This document shows, piece by piece, positions 52,387-58,996 of a stretch of 64,000 nt of DNA; position 1 is the stretch's first letter; every line of letters begins with the position of its first letter. The stretch lies in assembly GCF_014145455.1 (NCBI RefSeq), contig NZ_JACIVB010000051.1:1-64000 (forward strand), read 5' to 3'. Position numbers and translations under genes: made by a program. The notes below the pieces were generated by a model, which saw nothing but the letters and a program-made list of their open reading frames with translations, ran no database searches and was not told where the DNA came from. This DNA comes from Limosilactobacillus rudii. Lineage in GTDB: Bacteria > Bacillota > Bacilli > Lactobacillales > Lactobacillaceae.

Positions 52387-52435
52387 AAATCCCCCTTTAA
52401 TCTCTTTTGTCATTATATAACTTTAAGAGAAGGGG
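52387..52435 (-). terminator. Hairpin covering the HxlR ribosome binding site
   Basis: On the minus strand CCCCTTCTCTT pairs with AAGAGATTAAAGGGG, then GATTTTTT. It could end the nitroreductase transcript. The 3' arm also contains the GGGGG RBS of the HxlR gene, so read-through RNA may be poorly translated. Confidence 0.65.
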
Positions 52436-52449
52436 AAATATATTTAGAG

Positions 52450-53052
52450 TTATTTGATTAGCTTAAACAATTGATTATCATCAAGGTGTGTCTTTTCACC
52501 AGCAGGGGCTTCGATTGAACCGAATGGCATTTCGGCACGCAATTGCCATTCTTCAGGGAGGTCAAAAGCTTGATGGATAGCATCATCAATTAATGGGTTG
52601 TAATGTTGAAGGCTAGCACCAATTCCATTTTCAGCAAGTGCTGTCCATACGGCTTGTTGGGCACCGCCGAGACCTTGCTCTGCCCAATTAGCAAAATTAT
52701 CTGCGTATGATGGGTATTCCTTTTCTAGGTGATGAACAGTAGCAGTATCAGTCAAGAAGAGGATTGTTCCATACCCTGCCTTGAAGGTTGCAAGCTTGGC
52801 TTTTGTCTTAGCAAAGGCATCAGGGTCTTTAACGATCTTTTGTAATGCATCTGCTACGATATCCCATACTTTATCGGATTTCGCACCAAAAAGGACAACG
52901 GCACGAACGGTTTGGCTATTAAAGGCGGTTGGTGAGTTTTTGATTGTTTCCTTGACAAGACTAAAAATTTCTTCTGGGGTTTGGGAAAGATTATCACCAA
53001 GAGCGTAAATTGAACGACGCTTTGTCGATAGGTTGTTAAATTTTGAATTCAT
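52450..53052 (-). CDS. Nitroreductase family protein
   Basis: A 200-residue FMN-binding nitroreductase of the YdgI/hydroperoxide-type group. The FMN loop is STKRRSIYALGD (residues about 7-18), NSPTAFNSQTVRAVVL contacts flavin, and VWTALAENGIGASLQHYNPLID is the dimer core. AGGAG sets the start at 53052. It is divergent from the Cys-containing HxlR gene across about 104 bp with two dyads, as in the YodB-nitroreductase pair of Bacillus. Confidence 0.87.
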   Translation of the reverse strand: MNSKFNNLSTKRRSIYALGDNLSQTPEEIFSLVKETIKNSPTAFNSQTVRAVVLFGAKSDKVWDIVADALQKIVKDPDAFAKTKAKLATFKAGYGTILFLTDTATVHHLEKEYPSYADNFANWAEQGLGGAQQAVWTALAENGIGASLQHYNPLIDDAIHQAFDLPEEWQLRAEMPFGSIEAPAGEKTHLDDNQLFKLIK

Positions 53053-53079
53053 AAAAAGCACTCCTATTTCTTGTTTCAC

Positions 53080-53134
53080 TTACTAATAGTAACTAAAATA
53101 AGAAAATATTCAAGAGGTGAAATTAAATTCACCA
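53080..53134. promoter_or_regulatory. Divergent HxlR operators
   Basis: Two dyads lie between nitroreductase and hxlR. TTACTAATAGTAA (53080-53092) matches the TTAC-N5-GTAA boxes elsewhere, and GGTGAA-ATTAAA-TTCACC (53117-53134) is an 18-bp palindrome close to the hxlR RBS. Confidence 0.65.
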
Positions 53135-53156
53135 TAAACCATAGAGGAGGATCAAC

Positions 53157-53465
53157 ATGTTAAAGAGAGATTGCCCAATTGAAAAGACGTTAAATTTAAT
53201 TACCGGCAAATGGAAGAGTGTGATAATCTTCCAGCTATTTGAGCATCAGAAATGTCGCTTTTCGGAATTACAAAGGTTGATTCCAGAATGCTCGAAAAGG
53301 ATGCTAGCTTTACAGTTAAAAGAATTAGAAAAAGCCAATATTATTCAGAAAAATATTATATTAACTTCCCCTGCTAAAACAGAATATTCGCTAACGCCTT
53401 ATGGGCAGACACTTGAACCGGTAATTAAATCAATTGATACATGGGGAAAACAGCAGAAAAATTAA
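53157..53465 (+). CDS. HxlR family regulator, YodB/CatR-like
   Basis: A 102-residue HxlR protein. Cys6 in the N-terminal KRDCPIEKTLNLI corresponds to the conserved thiol sensor of YodB and CatR, which lose DNA binding when modified by quinones or diamide. The winged helix is LITGKWKSVIIFQLFEHQKCRFSELQRLI and so on, with further Cys at KCRF and PECS. AGGAGG precedes the ATG. It is flanked by a nitroreductase (divergent) and an SDR (same strand, 128 bp on), both with matching boxes. Confidence 0.87.
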   Translation: MLKRDCPIEKTLNLITGKWKSVIIFQLFEHQKCRFSELQRLIPECSKRMLALQLKELEKANIIQKNIILTSPAKTEYSLTPYGQTLEPVIKSIDTWGKQQKN

Positions 53466-53497
53466 AAAGCCATCACGGTATGAGTGCCATATAAAAC

Positions 53498-53511
53498 TTA
53501 CTTTTCCGTAA
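53498..53511 (+). promoter_or_regulatory. HxlR/YodB-type operator candidate of the SDR gene
   Basis: TTACTTTTCCGTAA (TTAC-N6-GTAA). Two more TTACTT half-sites follow within 30 bp. The same box lies ahead of the paralogous SDR at 48934. Confidence 0.55.
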
Positions 53512-53593
53512 CTATCTTACTTCAATGTACTTACTTTTAATTAATAAAAAAACTCGTATACTTGGTGTTAGAAGATAAGAGGAGGTAAAGATA

Positions 53594-54250
53594 ATGGCAA
53601 AACAAGTTTTGATTTTGGGTGCAACAGGTAAAATTGCTAGTCATGCTATTGATGCCCTGCTTGCTAATGGTGATGATCAATTGTTACTATTTACGCGTCA
53701 CCCGCAAAATATGAATGTTGTAGATGAAAAACGAGAAACAGTTATCAAGGGAGACGTATTAAATCTCGGCCAGCTTGAACCAGCAATTGAACAGGCAGAT
53801 GTTGTCTATGCTAACCTGCGCAATCCCGAGATTAAGCAGCAGGCAGAAAACATTGTTAAGTTGATGGAAAAGTATGCAGTTAAGCCGTTGATTTGGATTT
53901 CATCGATTGGCATCTATGACGAAGTTCCTGGAAAGTTTGGCGAATGGAATAATGAAATGCTCGGCGGTGGGCAAGCAGATAGTTATCTAGGTACGTATCG
54001 TAGTGCTGCGGATGTCATCGAAAATTCAACTCTTGATTACACAATTATTCGTCCAGCTTGGCTTACTGATAAAGATGAGGTTGATTATGAAACCACAACT
54101 AAGGGTGAACCGTTTAAGGGGACTGAGGTATCACGAAAGTCAATTGGTACGTTTGTTGCTAAGATTATCGATGATCCAACACCGTATGCTCGTAAAAACT
54201 TTGGCGTCGATAAGCCAGGCACTGATGGAGACAAGCCGGCCTGGTATTAA
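53594..54250 (+). CDS. NAD(P)H-binding SDR (NmrA/YhfK-like)
   Basis: A 218-residue atypical SDR, paralogous to the protein at 48293. The Rossmann loop is LGATGKIASHAID (residues 7-19), FTRHPQNM follows strand 2, IWISSIGIYDEVPGKF is the substrate motif and IIRPAWLTD is also seen in its relative. It probably works in quinone or electrophile defence under the HxlR protein encoded just upstream. AGGAGG precedes the ATG. The C-terminus is Asp/Lys/Pro-rich. Confidence 0.84.
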   Translation: MAKQVLILGATGKIASHAIDALLANGDDQLLLFTRHPQNMNVVDEKRETVIKGDVLNLGQLEPAIEQADVVYANLRNPEIKQQAENIVKLMEKYAVKPLIWISSIGIYDEVPGKFGEWNNEMLGGGQADSYLGTYRSAADVIENSTLDYTIIRPAWLTDKDEVDYETTTKGEPFKGTEVSRKSIGTFVAKIIDDPTPYARKNFGVDKPGTDGDKPAWY

Positions 54251-54257
54251 GAACATA

Positions 54258-54413
54258 TTGAATGACTAATGTTTACGATGTATACTAAATCTAATTTTAT
54301 ATAACTTGTTCTTAATTCCCGGATTGAGGACAATAAGAGCACTGACCATCTTCTACTAGGGCCTGTCATAATGACATGAAGAAGTTGGTTAGCGCTCTTT
54401 TATTTTCAGGAGG
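54258..54413 (+). promoter_or_regulatory. Promoter and long nested hairpin leader ahead of the GNAT gene
   Basis: -35 TTGAAT (54258-54263), 17 bp, -10 TATACT (54281-54286). The leader forms a nearly continuous hairpin at 54335-54399: AAGAGC/GCTCTT, CTGACC/GGTTAG, CTTCT/AGAAG and an apical TGTCA-TAA-TGACA. It is followed by TTATTTT and then directly by the AGGAGG (54408-54413). It looks like an attenuator; no ligand class is recognised. Confidence 0.65.
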
Positions 54414-54420
54414 TTTTGGT

Positions 54421-54858
54421 ATGAATGTAGAAGTAAAAAAATTAAGTGAAATGTCAGCTGTAGAATGGTGTAAATTAGCAGAAGAACGGATTAAAGTTTT
54501 TGTTGTTGAACAAGAATGCCCTTATCAAGAAATTGATAGCCAAGATTATGAAGCATATCACTTAATGTTATTGAACGATGAAGAAAAGCTAGTAGGCTAT
54601 ACAAGAATTATGGATAAGAATCGTCAGTTTTCGACTTTTGGGCGGGTTCTAGTACTAAAAGATTATCGTGGACATGGGTATGGACGACAACTTGTCTGAG
54701 TCACAATTGATGAAGCCACAAAATTGTTCCCTCATAAGCCAATTAAAATTCAGGCCCAAGCATATTTAAAAAATTTTTATGCTACTTTTGGTTTTAAGCC
54801 AGTTTCAGAGGTATATCTTGAAGACAATATCCCGCATTTAGACATGGTTTTAGGCTAG
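54421..54858 (+). pseudogene. ElaA-like GNAT acetyltransferase, interrupted by one TGA
   Basis: A frame of 145 residues from the ATG at 54421 (RBS AGGAGG) to TAG at 54858 is broken once, by an in-frame TGA at 54697. Before it are ERIKVFVVEQECPYQEIDSQD and the acetyl-CoA motif LKDYRGHGYGRQLV, after it VTIDEATKLF, KIQAQAYLKNFYATFGFKP and PHLDMVLG. No frameshift exists. A TGG codon is the likely ancestor. It is either a fresh pseudogene or a sequencing error. The intact relative is at 6873. A TGA read-through is not expected in lactobacilli. Confidence 0.85.
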
Positions 54859-54960
54859 CTAGGATTACTTGCTTTATTGACCTTGTAAAGGCTTTTTAGT
54901 TTATTTATTATTAACTAGTGTTATATTTAAATTAATAATGATCTTTAGGAGGAACTATTG

Positions 54961-55179
54961 ATGGTTGAGAAGAAGTTTACTCGCGATGAGCTGGCAAAGT
55001 ATAATGGTGACGGCGAAAAGCCGCATTATATGGCAGTCGACGGGACTGTTTACGATATTACTGATGCTCCTAAAAAGGGAATTGACGAAAAGACAATAAT
55101 GCAAGTAGTCTTCGGTTATGCAAAGGATAAGGATGCAGTATTAAAGAAATTGCCAGTAGTCGGGAAGTTAGCTGATTAA
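54961..55179 (+). CDS. Cytochrome b5-fold protein, first of a tandem pair
   Basis: A 72-residue soluble protein of the cytochrome b5-like heme/steroid-binding (MAPR-type) family: KFTRDELAKYNGDGEKPHYM, then VDGTVYDITDAP, with the C-terminal VLKKLPVVGKLAD. It has only one His (residue 22), and the region that holds the heme or ligand loop in its neighbour is shortened and His-free. AGGAGG sets the ATG at 54961. It is 20 bp ahead of its paralogue and co-transcribed. Confidence 0.8.
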   Translation: MVEKKFTRDELAKYNGDGEKPHYMAVDGTVYDITDAPKKGIDEKTIMQVVFGYAKDKDAVLKKLPVVGKLAD

Positions 55180-55199
55180 GAGCAAAGGAGTTGTTCTCG

Positions 55200-55445
55200 A
55201 TGGCACAAAAGGTTTTTACTAGGGATGAATTACGTAAGTACAACGGTAAGGATGGTAATCCGGCCTATGTTGCAATTGACGGGATTGTTTACGATGTATC
55301 GAACAGTCCGGCATGGCATGATGGAGAACACCATGGACACCAAGCAGGGTATGATTTGACGGATGTTTTATATAAGGATTCACCACACAAGGATCGTGTC
55401 CTAGCAAAGTTACCTAAAGTTGGTACATTATCTGATGAAAATTAG
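55200..55445 (+). CDS. Cytochrome b5-fold protein, His-rich, second of a tandem pair
   Basis: An 81-residue paralogue of the preceding protein. It shares VFTRDELRKYNGKDGNPAYVAIDGIVYDVS and the C-terminal LAKLPKVGTLSD. Between them it has AWHDGEHHGHQAGYDL, with His at 40, 44, 45 and 47 and another at 63, so it keeps residues that could hold heme or metal. AAAGGAG precedes the ATG at 55200. A perfect hairpin follows. The role in lactobacilli is unknown. Confidence 0.82.
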   Translation: MAQKVFTRDELRKYNGKDGNPAYVAIDGIVYDVSNSPAWHDGEHHGHQAGYDLTDVLYKDSPHKDRVLAKLPKVGTLSDEN

Positions 55446-55456
55446 AAAAATATAAA

Positions 55457-55494
55457 GCAGGAGACTGAGAAATTTTGGGTTCTCAGTCTCCTGC
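55457..55494. terminator. Terminator with perfect 15-bp stem
   Basis: GCAGGAGACTGAGAA and TTCTCAGTCTCCTGC around an 8-base loop. It serves both the b5-like operon and possibly the convergent GNAT gene; the run of T is stronger on the minus strand. Confidence 0.87.
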
Positions 55495-55546
55495 TAATTT
55501 TAAAGGTTTATATGCCGTCGTGTTGCTATTATTGCGGAGAAAATGA

Positions 55547-56041
55547 CTAGTTAAAATGCTTGCCGAAAATGATTAGCGTTCGTAATTCATGGTTGATTTT
55601 GGCGATTTGTGGAAGGCTTCCCCATTTTTTATAGCCACATTTAGTAAAGAGATGCTGGCTTGCTAGGTTGCGCTCGTACACATATGCCACAACAGTTTTT
55701 AAAGGTAACGATGCAGTGATTTGACGATCAATATAAGCGAGGAGAGTCTGCCCTAAGCCTTGATGTTGGTGAGCTTGGTCAATGTAGATAGCTATTTCAG
55801 CAGAATGTTGATAAGCCGGATGCGCGAAAAAGTATTCTAAGGCGACCCAACCACAAACTTGGTTATTATCCTTAGCAACGAAGAGGGGATGGGTATTATC
55901 AAACTGCTGAAACCAGCTAAGCCGACTATTGATACTAATCAGCTTAGCATCATCAGTAACAATTTGTAATGGAATTGCTTGATTGTAGATTGCAACAATT
56001 GCTGGCAAGTCGGTAGCGGTTGCCCGTTGGATGCTAATCAT
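55547..56041 (-). CDS. GNAT acetyltransferase (phosphinothricin-acetyltransferase-like)
   Basis: A 164-residue GNAT enzyme of the Pat/YwnH type: IRRATATDLPAIVAIYNQ-like IQRATATDLPAIVAIYNQAI at the N-terminus, VCGWVALEYFFAHPAY, the acetyl-CoA loop DQAHQHQGLGQTLLAYID and the C-terminal NLASQHLFTKCGYKKWG. Relatives acetylate methionine sulfoximine, phosphinothricin or amino acids. RBS AGGAAG. It lies 57 bp downstream of the methionine-synthase-like gene on the same strand and may share its T-box transcript, since I see no terminator between them. Confidence 0.82.
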   Translation of the reverse strand: MISIQRATATDLPAIVAIYNQAIPLQIVTDDAKLISINSRLSWFQQFDNTHPLFVAKDNNQVCGWVALEYFFAHPAYQHSAEIAIYIDQAHQHQGLGQTLLAYIDRQITASLPLKTVVAYVYERNLASQHLFTKCGYKKWGSLPQIAKINHELRTLIIFGKHFN

Positions 56042-56098
56042 TAAAAGACTTCTTCCTAAAAGTTATTTGTCCCTTAATTTTAACATGGTTATGAAAAT

Positions 56099-57238
56099 TT
56101 ATTTTCCCCAGACCTCCTTGGCAATGCCTTCGATAAATTTAATTTTATTCCATTGTTGATCTTCTGTAAGAATGTTACCTTCTTCAGTAGAAGCAAAGCC
56201 ACACTGTGGACTGAGGCAAAGGTGATCAAGCGGATGGTATTTAGCAGCTTCGTGAATCCGCTTAACGATCTCATCCTTATCTTCAAGTTCCCCTGACTTA
56301 GATGTTACAAGGCCTAATACAACATATTTGTCGTCTGGAACCTTAGCTAATGGTTCGAAACCGCCAGCCCGTTCGCTGTCATATTCGAGGTAAAAAGCAG
56401 TAACGTTTTCCTTTGCGAATAATTCATCGGCAACTGGGCCATAACCACCAGCGGCAGCCCAAGTAGAGTGGTAATTTCCACGGCAGACATGAGTATTGAT
56501 TGTGAGGTCTGCCGGTAAGTTAGCAATTGCGTCATTATTTACTTTTAAGAATCGTTTCTGTAATGCTTCTAGTTGAGTAACATCGGCGTTTGGGTCCTTC
56601 TTTTTGAGGTTTGCGAAGGCATTCACTGAAATTCCCCAAGTACAGTCATCTAATTGAAGAGTTCGACATCCAGCTGCATATAAATCTTCAATTACTTGGT
56701 GGTAAGCAGCAGCAACGTCATGATCGAGTTCTGCTTCATCAGGATAAAATTCCTTAGCGTTAGCTTGATTTTCTGGTCGAAGGAATTCTTCTAGAAATTG
56801 AGCCGGCGCAGGAATAGTTTGCTTAACCTGCGTACCCTCCGAGACATGAGCCTTGGTAAATTTGAAGTGTTCAACGAATGGATGGTTTTCTCCAGAAATT
56901 TTGCCTGATAATTGTGCGGAATCATTTCGTGTCTCTTCATCATGGAAAAAGTAACCATGTTTTAGATTAACGTGTTTGACACCCTGAAGACCCCAGAAAA
57001 AGTCTAAATGCCAGTAGCTACGACGAAATTCACCATCAGTAACGGCCTTAAGCCCAGCGTTTTCTTCTTGGTGAATTAAATTAATAATTGCTTTATCTTC
57101 AACTGCTGTTAAGTCAGCTTGGGATATTTCTCCCTTTGCAAATTTAGCACGAGCATCTTTTAATTCTTGTGGACGGAGGAAGCTACCAACAATGTCGTAG
57201 CGGAATGGAGAAGTAGTGCGTGTTGTGAATTCAGTCAT
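56099..57238 (-). CDS. Methionine-synthase-like methyltransferase (MetE C-domain, YxjG/YxjH type)
   Basis: A 379-residue single-barrel protein of the cobalamin-independent methionine synthase family, half the size of MetE (about 750). Zinc ligands are visible: His and Cys in INTHVCRGNYHS, Glu in YLEYDSERAGG and Cys in LSPQCGFAS. It transfers a methyl group to homocysteine or a related thiol from an unknown donor. AAAGGA precedes the ATG. Control by a Met-type T-box upstream supports a role in methionine supply. Confidence 0.88.
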   Translation of the reverse strand: MTEFTTRTTSPFRYDIVGSFLRPQELKDARAKFAKGEISQADLTAVEDKAIINLIHQEENAGLKAVTDGEFRRSYWHLDFFWGLQGVKHVNLKHGYFFHDEETRNDSAQLSGKISGENHPFVEHFKFTKAHVSEGTQVKQTIPAPAQFLEEFLRPENQANAKEFYPDEAELDHDVAAAYHQVIEDLYAAGCRTLQLDDCTWGISVNAFANLKKKDPNADVTQLEALQKRFLKVNNDAIANLPADLTINTHVCRGNYHSTWAAAGGYGPVADELFAKENVTAFYLEYDSERAGGFEPLAKVPDDKYVVLGLVTSKSGELEDKDEIVKRIHEAAKYHPLDHLCLSPQCGFASTEEGNILTEDQQWNKIKFIEGIAKEVWGK

Positions 57239-57284
57239 AGTAATCGATCCTTTCTATAATGATGGGTTCAAGAATTGGAGAAAT

Positions 57285-57625
57285 AAAAAAGTCCCTAGGA
57301 TAAGCAGATTATGCCTTTCCTAGGGACGCTGATTAATCATAGTTAATTAACGTGTTACCACCCTAATTTGATAGTATCTCACAATACCATCCTCAATAGG
57401 TACACTAATGGAAGCTATACCTAGACGTGTTATCGGTCGTCAATCGTGAATTACTTACAAAATGCTCGCAATTCTCTTCGCTCCAAGACCATCTTCATCT
57501 TAGTCCGTTATACCATCTCTCATCAATAATGGCTCTCTGTGATAATTTCTTAAGATTACTCATCTTTTCTAAGCTGTTTCTCATTTATTTGTCATTATAA
57601 TACACGGGTTAAATGAGAACGTCAA
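57285..57625 (-). promoter_or_regulatory. T-box leader of the methionine-synthase-like gene, specifier AUG (Met)
   Basis: The minus-strand promoter is TTGACG (57620-57625), 17 bp, TATTAT (57597-57602). The leader has AGAGAG, then GAA-G-ATG-GTCTT, which places AUG at 57490-57492, the T-box AGGGTGGTAACACG (57351-57364, a variant of ACCGCG), and a terminator with GTCCCTAGGA / TCCTAGGGAC arms (57285-57327). Confidence 0.9.
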
Positions 57626-57638
57626 GAGAAAATTTAAA

Positions 57639-58304
57639 TTAATCTAATGTTTTATAAATGTCAGATAATGGTTGACGAACCTTTGGCTTGATTGGTTGAT
57701 TACGGTAGCCGAAACCAACCATAACTGATACTTTCCAGTGTTGAGGGTTAATAATACCTCTAGTTGTAAGGTATCGGTTCATTTTTTCATAATTAAAGCC
57801 TTCGATGGGACAAGAGTCGATATCAAGTTCTGCGGCGGCGGTCATCATATTAGCCATTGCAATATAGGTTTGTTTACTAGCCCAGTCAAATAAAGCACGA
57901 TCACTGTCAATTGCAAGGTCACGTTCTTGAAATGCTTTGAAGTGTTGAGATGGAGCCGATTCTGGTGAGTATTCCTTATGTTTGATTTCTTCAACTAAGT
58001 GCTTGATATACGGACTGTCGTATGTAACGTCCGTCCGTGCGAGAATGAGTAAGAGCTTGTCAGCGCCGTCAATACTATTGGCACCACCCCATGAAAATGG
58101 CCGAATATCATTTTTAATTTGTTTATTATTAATTAAAATGAATTTCCAGGGTTCATAGCCAAAAGAACTTGGTGAAAGCCGACCAGCTTCAAGGATTGTT
58201 TGCCAATCGGCGTCACTGATCTTCTTGTGGGGGTCGAATTTTTGGGTTGCATAACGACGATTTGCGGTTGCAATAATTTGTTTGCGAATAGCGTCTTTGT
58301 CCAT
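57639..58304 (-). CDS. Nitroreductase family NAD(P)H oxidoreductase
   Basis: A 221-residue nitroreductase (NfsB/YfkO-like). The FMN loop is RRYATQKFDP (residues about 16-25); LSPSSFGYEPWKFI contacts flavin, MANMMTAAAELDIDSCPIEGFNYEK is the dimer region and the C-terminal SVMVGFGYRNQPIKPK is typical. It reduces nitro groups or quinones. AGTGAG precedes the ATG. It is the third nitroreductase of the window and is 61 bp from an XRE repressor gene. Confidence 0.87.
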   Translation of the reverse strand: MDKDAIRKQIIATANRRYATQKFDPHKKISDADWQTILEAGRLSPSSFGYEPWKFILINNKQIKNDIRPFSWGGANSIDGADKLLLILARTDVTYDSPYIKHLVEEIKHKEYSPESAPSQHFKAFQERDLAIDSDRALFDWASKQTYIAMANMMTAAAELDIDSCPIEGFNYEKMNRYLTTRGIINPQHWKVSVMVGFGYRNQPIKPKVRQPLSDIYKTLD

Positions 58305-58364
58305 CTATATCACTCACTTTCTGTAAGAAGCGTAACAAAGATTTGCCAAGGGGAACTATTATCA

Positions 58365-58553
58365 TCATTCCTCCCAGAATAAAGAATTTAAATCAGTATC
58401 AAGTGCATGGGCTAAATTAAGACAAAGTTCAAGTGATGGATTATACTTATTATTTTCTATCAGGTTAATTGTTTGCCTTGCTACCCCGATTCTTTTTGCT
58501 AGTTCAAGTTGTGAGATTTTTTGTTGCTTTCGATATTGCCGAACCCTATTCAA
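58365..58553 (-). CDS. Small XRE-family regulator (YozG-like)
   Basis: A 62-residue Cro/C1-type protein consisting of only the helix-turn-helix: RQYRKQQKISQLELAKRIGVARQTINLIENNKYNPSLELCLNLAHALDTDLNSLFW. It starts at TTG 58553 behind GAGGG. Upstream lie TGTC-N10-GACA (58568-58585) and TGTCA-N8-TGACA (58621-58638), candidates for its own operator. Co-directional nitroreductase at 57639 is 60 bp downstream and may be its target. Relatives often neighbour a membrane protein, which is missing here. Confidence 0.82.
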   Translation of the reverse strand: MNRVRQYRKQQKISQLELAKRIGVARQTINLIENNKYNPSLELCLNLAHALDTDLNSLFWEE

Positions 58554-58648
58554 TATATCGCCCTCTTGTCATGTATATAAGACATATTATAGTGTTAAAT
58601 ATAATTTATATTTAACTTTATGTCAACTATAAATGACAAAAAATACTA

Positions 58649-58970
58649 TTGACATTTTAAGTGTAAGGTATTAGATTATAATAAAATTAAAAAATGATTA
58701 TAAAAAACACGTTGAAAAGAAAAGTAATTGTGATTAAGATAGCAGAGAGTTCTTGGCTGGTGAAAAAGAATATCGATGTCATGATGAAAATCACTTTGAG
58801 TGCCACAATGAAATTAGTAATTGCTGGTGGGAACAGCCCATTATCGCTGTCGTGTTTAATGTTTGGAGCATTGAACATTTGAGGCTGATGGTGTGAGCTA
58901 TTGGCAAATAAAGGTGGTACCGCGCGGAAGACGTCCTTAGATTAGTTTAGCTAATTTAGGGGCGTTTTTT
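58649..58970 (+). promoter_or_regulatory. T-box leader of the PanE-like gene, specifier AUC (Ile)
   Basis: Promoter TTGACA (58649-58654), 17 bp, TAGATT (58672-58677). The leader has AGAGAG and a GGCTGGTG loop, GAA-A-ATC-ACTTT, which places AUC (Ile) at 58790-58792, the T-box AGGTGGTACCGCG (58912-58925) and a terminator (ACGTCCTTAGATTAG / CTAATTTAGGGGCGT then T6). The short open frames within this region are not genes. Confidence 0.92.
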
Positions 58971-58996
58971 ATAATCACAGAAAGGGAGCGAATATA

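Noticed and set aside
54697-54699. Selenocysteine or read-through at TGA
   Set aside because: No SECIS-like hairpin follows directly, GNAT proteins do not use selenocysteine and lactobacilli lack the pathway as far as I know.
58687-58882. Short ORFs on both strands
   Set aside because: They fall inside the T-box leader RNA, overlap each other and lack ribosome binding sites.
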